Below are positions 7,470-14,072 of a stretch of DNA of 19,055 bases, piece by piece. The stretch covers positions 1 through 19,055 of the forward strand of contig JBKBLR010000045.1 in the NCBI GenBank assembly GCA_046296195.1, written 5' to 3'. This stretch comes from Amphiplicatus sp046296195 (GTDB taxonomy: Bacteria > Pseudomonadota > Alphaproteobacteria > Caulobacterales > Parvularculaceae). Each line of letters begins with the position of its first letter. The stretch's first letter is position 1. The translations under genes and the position numbers were made by a program. Below the pieces are notes generated by a model that was given only the letters and a program-made list of their open reading frames with translations, searched no databases and was not told where the DNA came from.

Positions 7470-8081
7470 ATGTTTGGAGCGTTAGCGCGTCGCGTGAATG
7501 CGTTAAGACCGTCCGGCATGCCGGCGCCGGCCGATCCGGACCGGCTGAACGACCTTCTCCTTCGCGTCGCCGACTGCGGCGACCGGGAGGCTTTCGACGC
7601 ATTGTTCGCCTTCTACGCCCCCCGCATCAAAGGCTATCTGATGCGAATCGGGGCCGCTGCTGACCTCGCCGAAGACCTTGCCCAGGAGGCGATGCTGAAA
7701 GTCTGGCGCAAGGCCCGCCTGTTCGACCCGGCCAAGGCGTCTGCGTCGACCTGGATCTTTACTATCGCCCGCAATTTGAGGATCGACGCGGCGCGACGCG
7801 CGGCCAAGCCCGCCCTTGATTCGGAAGATCCGGCCTTTACCCCGGAGCCCGAGCCGCGTGCGGATGAGGAGATGGAACGTCAGGCGCGGGACGAAAAAAT
7901 TCGCGCGGCATTCAAGTCCCTTCCGCCGGCGCAATATGAAGTCGTGCGTCTCCATTTCATCGAAGACGCGCCCCATTCGGAAATCGCACAAAGGCTGAAC
8001 CTGCCGCTTGGCACGGTCAAATCGCGGCTGCGGCTCGCCTTTGAAAAGATCAGAAAGGAACTTGGTGACAGCGTTGAGTGA
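7470..8081 (+). CDS. rpoE: ECF sigma factor RpoE (ECF11, singlet-oxygen type)
   Basis: This is an extracytoplasmic-function sigma factor of 203 aa. Region 2 spans about residues 40-110, with DLAEDLAQEAMLKVW for core binding and -10 melting and STWIFTIARNLRIDAAR for -10 recognition. Region 4 spans about 140-195, with LPPAQYEVVRLHF and a helix-turn-helix EIAQRLNLPLGTVKSRLRLA for -35 recognition. The immediately downstream ChrR and the TGATCC promoter place it in the RpoE/ChrR group that responds to singlet oxygen in alphaproteobacteria. AAGGAG at 7453-7458 precedes two possible starts: TTG at 7467 (spacing 8) and ATG at 7470 (spacing 11). A third ATG at residue 17 would match the shorter length of known homologues (about 180 aa). 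The stop lies inside the chrR reading frame. Confidence 0.93.
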   Translation: MFGALARRVNALRPSGMPAPADPDRLNDLLLRVADCGDREAFDALFAFYAPRIKGYLMRIGAAADLAEDLAQEAMLKVWRKARLFDPAKASASTWIFTIARNLRIDAARRAAKPALDSEDPAFTPEPEPRADEEMERQARDEKIRAAFKSLPPAQYEVVRLHFIEDAPHSEIAQRLNLPLGTVKSRLRLAFEKIRKELGDSVE

Positions 8082-8739
8082 CATTCGCCATCACCCGAAA
8101 GACATGACGCTTGCGGCCTACGCCGCCGGACAGCTCGACGAAGCAAGAAGCGTCGTGATCGCCGCGCATCTGAAGCTTTGCCGGGTGTGCCGTTCCGCCG
8201 TCGCCGATTTTGAAGTCATCGGCGGGGCCTGCCTTGAAACCGTGGAGCCTGTCGGCATGAGCGACAGCGCGCTCGACAGCTTCTGGCTGCGCGCTGGCAG
8301 GCAGGAAGCAGCGCCTGCGTCCGCTTCCGTCCTTGCGGCGAATGATTTTTCACTCGACGCCGCCCATCCTCTGGCGCGCTACCTCAAGGACGGCGTCGAC
8401 GCGATCGAATGGCGCCCGGTCGCGCCCGGCCTTTCCCAGTTTGTCATCCCCGCGGAAGGCTACAGGCCCGGGGTGCTCCGCCTCCTGAAGATCGCGCCGG
8501 GCGTCAGGATCCCCAGGCACACGCATGGCGACGAGGAGCTGACGCTGATCCTTCGTGGGTCCTACACCGATGAAGTCGGCGACTTCCGCCGCGGCGACCT
8601 CGCCGATCTCGACGAGGATGTGCTTCATGCGCCGCTGGCGACTGGCGATGAACCCTGCATCTGCCTCATCGCGACGAGCGCGCCCTTGCGCTTCAAGACC
8701 ATCGTCGGGCGCATCGTCCAGCCCTTTATCGGCCTCTGA
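8065..8739 (+). CDS. chrR: ChrR family zinc-binding anti-sigma factor
   Basis: This is the cytoplasmic anti-sigma factor that holds RpoE inactive until singlet oxygen triggers its loss. From the GTG at 8065 it is 224 aa, close to the 213 aa of R. sphaeroides ChrR. The N-terminal anti-sigma domain has the zinc ligands His10, His35, Cys39 and Cys42 (HxxxCxxC), matching ChrR H6, H31, C35 and C38 at a constant offset of four. The C-terminal cupin domain keeps His152, His154, Glu158 and His188, matching ChrR H141, H143, E147 and H177 at an offset of eleven. I chose the GTG because AAGGA lies five bases before it and the ATG at 8104 would delete His10. The frame overlaps the end of rpoE by 17 bp, so the two are translationally coupled. 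Confidence 0.93.
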   Translation: MTALSDIRHHPKDMTLAAYAAGQLDEARSVVIAAHLKLCRVCRSAVADFEVIGGACLETVEPVGMSDSALDSFWLRAGRQEAAPASASVLAANDFSLDAAHPLARYLKDGVDAIEWRPVAPGLSQFVIPAEGYRPGVLRLLKIAPGVRIPRHTHGDEELTLILRGSYTDEVGDFRRGDLADLDEDVLHAPLATGDEPCICLIATSAPLRFKTIVGRIVQPFIGL

Positions 8740-8757
8740 CGCTTCCGGGCCGGAGCG

Positions 8758-8787
8758 TTGCGCAAAAGCGTGAGCGGTTTTGCGCAA
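8758..8787. repeat. perfect 10-bp inverted repeat (REP-like hairpin)
   Basis: TTGCGCAAAA (8758-8767) is repeated inverted as TTTTGCGCAA (8778-8787) around a 10-base loop. It starts 18 bp after the chrR stop. Palindromes with a GCGCAAAA core are, from memory, common in intergenic regions of alphaproteobacteria. It has no T-tract after it, so it is not a standard terminator; it may stabilise the rpoE-chrR mRNA end or be a dispersed repeat. Confidence 0.6.
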
Positions 8788-8814
8788 TCCGCGCCGCGAC
8801 GGCCTGCATCCCGA

Positions 8815-8845
8815 TCGAGCGCCCTCAGTCCCAATCAGGGCTCGA
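8815..8845. repeat. second stem-loop in chrR-smORF spacer
   Basis: TCGAG-CG-CCCT (8815-8825) can pair with AGGGCTCGA (8837-8845), giving a 9-bp stem with a two-base bulge and an 11-base loop. No T-tract follows. The rest of the spacer (8846-9010) holds only a short AT-rich stretch around 8957-8990, where a promoter for the downstream small gene would be expected; I cannot define boxes in it. Confidence 0.35.
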
Positions 8846-9032
8846 CGATCCGGGCGGGCGCGGGCGACGAGCCGTTGTTTCCGCGGGCCGCGCCGAAATC
8901 CCGAAATCCCGCTTCGACGAACCGTTTTCCGACTGCGGCGGAACGGCGCCGATCGCCATTTTATTTTTCCTGACTTGGCCTATTTCCCCTTGATGCCGGA
9001 AACGGCGGAAACAAAAAGAAGAGGAGATAAAA

Positions 9033-9122
9033 ATGGCCAAACTGACGACATTCGTCCTGACGCTGATCGTTACGATCGCAGCGATTTTCCCGGCGGCCTA
9101 CACCATGGGGGCCCTCGCCTAG
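9033..9122 (+). CDS. small hydrophobic peptide, 29 aa, single membrane segment
   Basis: The frame ATG (9033) to TAG (9120-9122) encodes 29 residues starting MAKLTTFVLTLIV and ending YTMGALA. After a single Lys the peptide is almost wholly hydrophobic or small, fitting one transmembrane helix (about residues 5-24) or a bare signal-peptide-like segment. GAGGAGA lies about six bases before the ATG and is among the best ribosome binding sites in the window. An intrinsic terminator follows 51 bp after the stop, so the gene has its own transcript end. It is too short for most gene finders. Function is unknown. Its position after rpoE-chrR makes a link to envelope or oxidative stress possible, but no RpoE-type promoter is visible before it. 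Confidence 0.6.
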   Translation: MAKLTTFVLTLIVTIAAIFPAAYTMGALA

Positions 9123-9173
9123 GCGGGATATGCGACTTGAAAAAACAGCGCCCGCAACGCTCCAGACCCGATG

Positions 9174-9210
9174 CAGGCTCCGGCGAATGATCCCGGAGCC
9201 TGTTGTCTTT
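9174..9210 (+). terminator. intrinsic terminator after the 29-aa gene
   Basis: CAGGCTCCGG (9174-9183) pairs perfectly with CCGGAGCCTG (9193-9202) around a 9-base loop and is followed by TTGTCTTT. The T-tract lies on the plus-strand side, so it ends transcription of the small gene (and rpoE-chrR read-through) just before the convergent kdsB stop. The same hairpin could hinder minus-strand read-through from kdsB but has no T-tract in that direction. Confidence 0.8.
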
Positions 9211-9953
9211 CAATCTGCCGCGAACCGCCGGCGCGCCGCCTCAAGATCGGCCTCCGTGTCGACGCCGCGGGCCGCATGACTGACGACGCGCACCGCGATC
9301 TTCTCCCCCATTTCAAGGATGCGAAGCTGTTCGAGCTTCTCGATCTGTTCGAGGCGTCCCGGCGGCGCCGCCGCGAAGCGCGCCAGCGCATCGCGCGAAA
9401 ACGCATAGGCGCCGACGTGAAGATGGAACTCCCCGCCCCCGTCACGCGGATAAGGCGCGCGCGCACGCGTGAAATAGAGCGCCTCGAACGACCGCTCCGC
9501 GCCCCGAACCGGCCGGCCGAGAACCGCCTTCACCGCCGCGGGATTGGCCGGATCGAGGTCCGCCGGGAAGGGGCAGGCGAGCGTCGATGCGAAGCATTCC
9601 GAAACACGATGGAGCGCGATCAGGGCGTCGATATGAGCCGGATCGATCCCGGGTTCGTCGCCCTGGATGTTGACGATCATCGCGGCGTCGGCGATCGCGC
9701 CCGCGGCCTCGGCGATGCGTTCCGTGCCGGACTGGTGATCAGGGCGGGTCATTATGACCCGCGCCCCGAAATCCGTTGCAACCGATGCAAGCTCGGCGGA
9801 ATCGGTCGCGATCATCACCTCGGCGGCTTCTTTCGACTGTCTGGCTTGCTCCCAGGTCCGCTCGATCACCGTTTTGCCGCCGATGTCGAGCAGCAATTTG
9901 CGCGGCAGCCGCGTCGACTGAAGGCGCGCCGGGATGAGGATGACCGCTTTCAT
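9210..9953 (-). CDS. kdsB: 3-deoxy-manno-octulosonate cytidylyltransferase (CMP-KDO synthetase)
   Basis: KdsB activates KDO with CTP to CMP-KDO in the cytoplasm, the donor for the inner core of lipopolysaccharide. The 247-aa protein has the N-terminal CTP-binding motif IPARLQSTRLPRK (7-19), TDSAEL (50-55), SGTERI (75-80) and the metal-binding NIQGDEPGI near 95-103. The length is typical. I chose the ATG at 9953 because MKAVILIPARL is the usual family N-terminus and the ATG forms an ATGA overlap with the upstream VanZ-like gene; the longer frame to 9995 is not needed. It is the last gene of the galE operon, which links sugar-nucleotide production with LPS building. Its stop falls at the edge of the terminator serving the opposite strand. 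Confidence 0.95.
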   Translation of the reverse strand: MKAVILIPARLQSTRLPRKLLLDIGGKTVIERTWEQARQSKEAAEVMIATDSAELASVATDFGARVIMTRPDHQSGTERIAEAAGAIADAAMIVNIQGDEPGIDPAHIDALIALHRVSECFASTLACPFPADLDPANPAAVKAVLGRPVRGAERSFEALYFTRARAPYPRDGGGEFHLHVGAYAFSRDALARFAAAPPGRLEQIEKLEQLRILEMGEKIAVRVVSHAARGVDTEADLEAARRRFAAD

Positions 9954-10357
9954 GCGAAGCCCCTTGCGGTCATGCGGCCGAACAGGCCGACGCAAACAAA
10001 CGCCGTGATGACGCCGAGCGCGTTGGCGGCGGCATCAGCGAGTTCAGGATCCCTGACGCCGCCCAACCCCTGCAATCCTTCGAGCACCACGCCATAAACG
10101 GCGATCGCGGCGATGACCGGCGAGCGCAGGCCAAGCAGTCTCAGCCGCCCCATCGCGGCCGCCGTCCCAAGCGCGGCGTAAGCCATGAAATGCGCCACTT
10201 TGTCGGCCATCTCAGGCGCATGAAAAAGCAGCGCCGCGATCAGCCGCGCGATCGCCAATCCGCCGTCGGCGGCGTCAGGATCCGGCGTCAGCGTCCGCCA
10301 GGTGACGAACAGGGCGAGCGCGACGAAGGCGCGGCGCCACCAACGCGCGGCGATCAT
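9950..10357 (-). CDS. VanZ-like family membrane protein
   Basis: This is a small membrane protein of 135 aa with about four hydrophobic segments (near residues 10-20, 50-65, 78-95 and 108-125). It carries the VanZ-like pattern: DKVAHFMAYAALG at 51-63, then EGLQGLGG followed by a D and AANALG. VanZ confers low-level teicoplanin resistance in enterococci, but the role of Gram-negative homologues is unknown; cell-envelope work is inferred from its place between galE and kdsB. The start at 10357 forms an ATGA overlap with the galE stop, and its own stop overlaps the kdsB ATG the same way. A longer frame to 10399 would lie wholly inside galE. Confidence 0.8.
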   Translation of the reverse strand: MIAARWWRRAFVALALFVTWRTLTPDPDAADGGLAIARLIAALLFHAPEMADKVAHFMAYAALGTAAAMGRLRLLGLRSPVIAAIAVYGVVLEGLQGLGGVRDPELADAAANALGVITAFVCVGLFGRMTARGFA

Positions 10358-11352
10358 GCGGTCAGTCCCGCCGGCGCGGTCGCAAGCTTGCGTTCCCATT
10401 CGATCGCCGAGCGCACGATGAAATTGATCTCGTCATAGCGCGGGCGCCAGTCGAGCTCGGTGCGAATGGCGGCGGTGTCCGCGATGAGCTGCGCGGGATC
10501 GCCGGCGCGGCGCGGCGCGATCTCGAAGGGTAGCGGCTTGCCGGTCACCGCTTCGAACGCGTCGATGACCTCGCGCACCGAATAGCCGCGGCCATACCCG
10601 ATGTTGAGGGTTTCCGACGTCCCCCCGCGCCGAAGCCGGGCGAGCGCGGCGAGGTGCGCGTCGGCGAGATCGGACACGTGCACATAATCGCGGATCGCCG
10701 TGCCGTCCGGTGTCGGATAATCGGCGCCGTACACCTGAAGTTTCTCCTTGCGGACGCCCGCGGCGATCTGTGCGGCGACCTTGATGAGATGCGTCGGCTT
10801 GCCGATCTGGCCGGCGCGCCCTTTCGGATCGGCGCCGGCTACATTGAAATAGCGCAGCGTCGTGTAGGAGAAGCCATGGGCGCGCGCGGCGTCTTCAAGA
10901 ACGCGCTCGCTCATCGCCATGGAGCCGCCATACGGGGAGATGGAATGGATGGCGGAGCCTTCATTGACGGGCGACTGGTCGGGCGTTCCGTAAACGGCCG
11001 CCGTTGAGGAGAATATGAACCGCTCGACGCCGCAGGCGACGCAGGCCTCGAGGAGCGCGATCGTCTTCGCGGTGTTGTTCCAGTAGTAATGCAGCGGCTT
11101 CTGCAGCGACTCCGGCACCAGCGTGGAGCCTGCAAAGTGAACCACCTCCTTGACGCCGCGATCGCGCAAAAGGCCGATGACGACGGCGCGGTCGCCGACA
11201 TCCGCGACGACGAGCGGCACTCCCGCAGGGGCCAGCCAGCGGGCGCCCGCCGAGAGATCGTCGAGCGCGATCGCCTCCTCGCCCGCTTCAAGGAGGGCGA
11301 GCAGCATGTGAGCGCCGACATAACCGGCCCCGCCCGTCACGAGCACAGTCAT
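10354..11352 (-). CDS. galE: UDP-glucose 4-epimerase-like protein (GalE) lacking the catalytic lysine
   Basis: This is an extended short-chain dehydrogenase fold protein of 332 aa. It has the NAD-binding motif TGGAGYVGAH (6-15), FSSTAAVYG (114-122) and the catalytic Tyr at SPYGGSMAMSE (Tyr141). RYFNVAGADP and DGTAIRDYVHVSDLADAH are GalE signatures, so UDP-glucose/UDP-galactose interconversion for envelope sugars is the likely role. The residue four after Tyr141 is Met145, where the family normally has the Lys of YxxxK; the codon at 10918-10920 clearly reads ATG. Lys153 in E. coli GalE is functionally important, so activity is in doubt or depends on another residue. It is the first gene of a three-gene operon with the VanZ-like gene and kdsB. 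Confidence 0.88.
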   Translation of the reverse strand: MTVLVTGGAGYVGAHMLLALLEAGEEAIALDDLSAGARWLAPAGVPLVVADVGDRAVVIGLLRDRGVKEVVHFAGSTLVPESLQKPLHYYWNNTAKTIALLEACVACGVERFIFSSTAAVYGTPDQSPVNEGSAIHSISPYGGSMAMSERVLEDAARAHGFSYTTLRYFNVAGADPKGRAGQIGKPTHLIKVAAQIAAGVRKEKLQVYGADYPTPDGTAIRDYVHVSDLADAHLAALARLRRGGTSETLNIGYGRGYSVREVIDAFEAVTGKPLPFEIAPRRAGDPAQLIADTAAIRTELDWRPRYDEINFIVRSAIEWERKLATAPAGLTA

Positions 11353-11398
11353 GGGATGATCGCCGTCATAGGCGCGCCTCGGGCGCTTGGTCGTCTCT

Positions 11399-11428
11399 TT
11401 TATCGCCTGCTATGGGCAATAATCACAA
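11399..11428 (-). promoter_or_regulatory. possible galE promoter
   Basis: On the minus strand TTGTGA (11428-11423) and GATAAA (11404-11399) are separated by 18 bp, resembling sigma-70 boxes. Transcription would start near 11391, about 40 bases before the galE ATG. The match is moderate and the spacer slightly long. Confidence 0.3.
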
Positions 11429-11433
11429 ATCGA

Positions 11434-11448
11434 CTCTATCTTATAGAG
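11434..11448. repeat. short palindrome upstream of the phosphatase gene
   Basis: CTCTAT-CTT-ATAGAG is a perfect 6-bp inverted repeat with a three-base centre, in the AT-rich stretch between galE and the phosphatase start. It could be a small operator or part of a promoter for the phosphatase. No known regulator motif is recognised. Confidence 0.3.
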
Positions 11449-11471
11449 GCGCCGCAGCAACTCATGAACCG

Positions 11472-12209
11472 ATGATTGGTAAATTCTTCCAGCCGAAGAC
11501 CGCCGCCGCGGGAGCGCCCGACGGCGAGCGGGTTTATGCGATCGGCGACATCCATGGCTGCGCGCGGCTGCTCGACGCCTTGCTCACAAAGATTAACGCC
11601 GACACGGCCGGCGCCAAGCGGCGGCTCGTCTTTCTTGGCGATTATGTCGATCGCGGCGAGGATTCGAAGGGCGTGATCGACCGGCTTCTCGCGCAGGGCG
11701 CGCAGGAGCCCGACACCATCTTCCTGAAGGGAAATCATGAACAGGCGATCCTCGATTTCCTCGAAGATCCGGGCCGGAACGAGGACTGGCTTCACTGGGG
11801 CGGCGACAAGACGCTCGAAAGTTACGGCGTCGCCGACATCTGGAGCAAGACGCCGGACCGCCTCGCGTCGGAGCTCAAGGAGCGCATGCCGCCCGCGCAT
11901 GTCGAGTTTATCGAGAAGCTCGAGCTGTGGCGCATCCTCGGCGATTACGCCTTCGTGCACGCCGGCTTTCGGCCGGGCGTCCCCCTGCCCGATCAGACGG
12001 AGGAAGATTGCCTCTGGATCAGGGGCGAGTTCCACAACGCCGCGCCGGACGGCCGTCCGAAAGAAACCGTCGTCCACGGTCACCATCCGGTGAAAAAGCC
12101 GCAAGACCTCGGCTGGCGCATCGCCGTCGATACGGGCGCGGTGTGGTCGGATGCGCTGACCGCCGTCGTGCTTGAGGGAACGGCGCGGCGATTCATCAGC
12201 ACGCGATAG
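11472..12209 (+). CDS. PPP-family serine/threonine protein phosphatase (metallophosphoesterase)
   Basis: This is a cytoplasmic two-metal phosphatase of 245 aa with the full PPP signature set: GDIHG (25-29), GDYVDRG (56-62), GNHE (87-90), then VHAGFRPG and VHGHHPV supplying the later metal-binding histidines. The size and motif spacing match bacterial phosphatases of the lambda-phosphatase/PrpA type. The substrate is not known; diadenosine polyphosphate hydrolysis (ApaH) is less likely. I chose the ATG at 11472 because the protein there begins MIGKFFQPK; a longer frame from 11412 adds 20 residues across the palindrome region. A three-codon frame (11464-11475) ends with its TGA overlapping this ATG. 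The stop lies one base from that of the convergent methyltransferase-like gene. Confidence 0.88.
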   Translation: MIGKFFQPKTAAAGAPDGERVYAIGDIHGCARLLDALLTKINADTAGAKRRLVFLGDYVDRGEDSKGVIDRLLAQGAQEPDTIFLKGNHEQAILDFLEDPGRNEDWLHWGGDKTLESYGVADIWSKTPDRLASELKERMPPAHVEFIEKLELWRILGDYAFVHAGFRPGVPLPDQTEEDCLWIRGEFHNAAPDGRPKETVVHGHHPVKKPQDLGWRIAVDTGAVWSDALTAVVLEGTARRFISTR

Positions 12210-12210
12210 A

Positions 12211-13584
12211 TCAGGCGGAGGCGGCGTTCTTGGCGTCTTTGCCGCCAACGACGCGCAGGCCGCCGGCCGCCTTGAGGATCGAACGCAGCGATTCCGCGCC
12301 GGCCCCGCCGCCAGCGCCGGCGAGTGATTTGCCGAATTCCCCGGCGTAGTTCGCCGCAGTGACGACATGCACCTCCGGCGTCACGAACAGAACCTTGCCG
12401 CCCTGGAGAACATAGTCGCGCCAGCGTTCAAGGATCTCGCGTTTCAAGGCGGACGGCGCGATCAGGCAGTCTGGATTGACCGCACGCGATTCCTGCTCGG
12501 TGATGATCGCCGGTCCGCCGGCGAGGAGACGCGCGCCCTCGTCAAATTCGGCCGCTGAGACCGCCGCTTCGATGATCGCAGCCTGCGGACCGGCCCAAGC
12601 GTGGAACATCGCTGCGCCGGCGTCCGAACCGAAGAGGTGAACGCTCTGTCCGCGCTTCGAGAACTCTGCAAGCTTTTCCTGAAAGGCGGCCCGAAGGTCG
12701 TCGGCACGCGCTGAGAACGCCTGATAAGGCGAAATCGACCGCAGCCCGAGCGCATTCTCCTCGTCCCACAGCTGGGCGAGCCGCTCATACCAGGGATCGA
12801 AGTCGTATTCGGGCGACTCGGCGTGCGTGACGAAGAGGCGGATCGATCCGCCGTCTTTTTCGGTGAGCGCGCCGCGGAAAACTTTGAGGTCGCAATCGCG
12901 CAGCAGCCGCTCGAGCACGGTCAGCGAATAGACAGCCGAGATCCCGCTTGCGAAGGCGTCCGCCGCCGTATGCGTCAGCGCCATTGGCGCATAGAGCGTT
13001 TCGAGGCAGAAGACCCCGTCCGGCGTCAGCAGCGATTTGACGCGCGCGAGGAACGCCCGCGGCTCATCGACTTCTTCGAGAGTCGACGCGGCGGTGATGA
13101 GGTCGAACTTCTTGCCAGCGAAAGCGCGGTCGATGTCCGGCCCCGGAAACGCGGCCTTCGCGGTCCACGTCCAGGCGCCGACGCCGTCGATGTCGTCGGA
13201 AGGGTCGACGCCATAGCGGTCGACCCAGCGCGGATAGAAAGAAAGGAGCGTGCCGTCCGAACAGCCGATGTCGAGGGCGGCGCAGTCCCGGCCCGAGATG
13301 AGTTCAAGGCCCTCGGTCGCCAGCGCGCGCAGCGAGGAGCGCGTGACGCGAAAGACGCCCGAAGGCGCCGTCCGCTTCACCGGACCGTCGCTCGCATGGG
13401 CGTTCTGGAGAAGGCCGCACGCATGAACGTCGCGCGTCGGATCGCAAAGGACGAACTGCGCCGGTTCGCTTTTCACGCGGCCGAGAAGACCCTTGCGGCA
13501 GGCGCCGTTCACCGCGCCTTCGAGCGTGAACGCCGGCGTCAAGGCCGCAGACCCGCAAGCGCGGCAGTGAGAAATTCGCTTCAC
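12211..13584 (-). CDS. class I SAM-dependent methyltransferase, sugar C-methyltransferase-like architecture
   Basis: This is a 457-aa protein with three parts. The N-terminal zinc-ribbon region has CRAC (7-10) plus Cys47 and Cys56. A Rossmann methyltransferase domain follows, with SAM motif I LDIGCSDGTLLSFYP (104-118) and the acidic loop GVDPSD. A C-terminal domain has HLFGSDAGAAMFHAWAG, where the family has a GAxxKG-type nucleotide-sugar site. This layout matches TcaB9/NovU-type dTDP-sugar C-methyltransferases (about 410 aa). However, the YHEH catalytic stretch expected near residues 207-220 reads ADAFASGISAVYSL, so the usual His/Glu-His residues are missing. It may methylate something else or be a non-standard enzyme. 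The start is GTG at 13584 with AGGGG upstream. The stop lies one base from that of the phosphatase gene. Confidence 0.7.
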   Translation of the reverse strand: MKRISHCRACGSAALTPAFTLEGAVNGACRKGLLGRVKSEPAQFVLCDPTRDVHACGLLQNAHASDGPVKRTAPSGVFRVTRSSLRALATEGLELISGRDCAALDIGCSDGTLLSFYPRWVDRYGVDPSDDIDGVGAWTWTAKAAFPGPDIDRAFAGKKFDLITAASTLEEVDEPRAFLARVKSLLTPDGVFCLETLYAPMALTHTAADAFASGISAVYSLTVLERLLRDCDLKVFRGALTEKDGGSIRLFVTHAESPEYDFDPWYERLAQLWDEENALGLRSISPYQAFSARADDLRAAFQEKLAEFSKRGQSVHLFGSDAGAAMFHAWAGPQAAIIEAAVSAAEFDEGARLLAGGPAIITEQESRAVNPDCLIAPSALKREILERWRDYVLQGGKVLFVTPEVHVVTAANYAGEFGKSLAGAGGGAGAESLRSILKAAGGLRVVGGKDAKNAASA

Positions 13585-13667
13585 CCCTAGGCCCCTGACG
13601 CAACGCGCTGATGGACGCCTGTTGTCGCAGCTCAGGGTAAATGCGCCGTAAAGCGAGGGCCGGCGCC

Positions 13668-14057
13668 TCAGCCGAAGGCGGCCCGCAGAAGGGCGCCCGC
13701 CGTCACGAGAAGGCTCAGCATCGTCCCGAGCGTCCCGATGAACCGGCCCGCCGGCCAGACGCCCGCGCCGAGCCCCAGCAGATGCGCCACGCGCGCTGCA
13801 AGGAAGGCGGCGCCAAGCGCGTGAATGAGAAGCGGCGCCTGCCCCATCACGGCCAGCGCGAAAAGGCCGAGCAGCGCGATCGGCGCATATTCGACATAGT
13901 TGCCCTGCGCCCGGATCGCACGAACCATTTCCTCATTGCCGCCGTCGCCGAGATTGATCTTGAGGCGCGTGCGGGTCATGCCGACCCGTACGCTGACATA
14001 GATGAGGAAAACCGTGTTGAGGCCGATCCAGAGACCCGCGGCTTGAATGGATGTCAT
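13668..14057 (-). CDS. MAPEG family membrane protein
   Basis: This is a 129-aa protein with four predicted membrane helices (about residues 5-25, 55-73, 76-95 and 105-125). The segment RAIRAQGNYVEYAPIALLGL (47-66) contains the MAPEG pattern RxxRAxxN-x-x-E-x-x-P, which binds glutathione in membrane-associated eicosanoid and glutathione metabolism proteins. A role in glutathione-dependent detoxification or peroxide handling is inferred from the family; alphaproteobacterial members of this size are uncharacterised. A good ribosome binding site (GAGGGAA) precedes the ATG. It begins 15 bp after the argE stop on the same strand, so it is probably the last gene of the metH-argE-MAPEG unit. The 83 bp between its stop and the methyltransferase start contain nothing recognisable. 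Confidence 0.85.
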   Translation of the reverse strand: MTSIQAAGLWIGLNTVFLIYVSVRVGMTRTRLKINLGDGGNEEMVRAIRAQGNYVEYAPIALLGLFALAVMGQAPLLIHALGAAFLAARVAHLLGLGAGVWPAGRFIGTLGTMLSLLVTAGALLRAAFG

Positions 14058-14072
14058 GACTTCCCTCTGCTG

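Noticed and set aside
8758..9190. Plus-strand frames 8758-8973 and 8780-9190 in the chrR-small-gene spacer
   Set aside because: They begin inside or beside the inverted repeat without a ribosome binding site, have low-complexity Arg/Pro-rich products, and one runs through the terminator stem.
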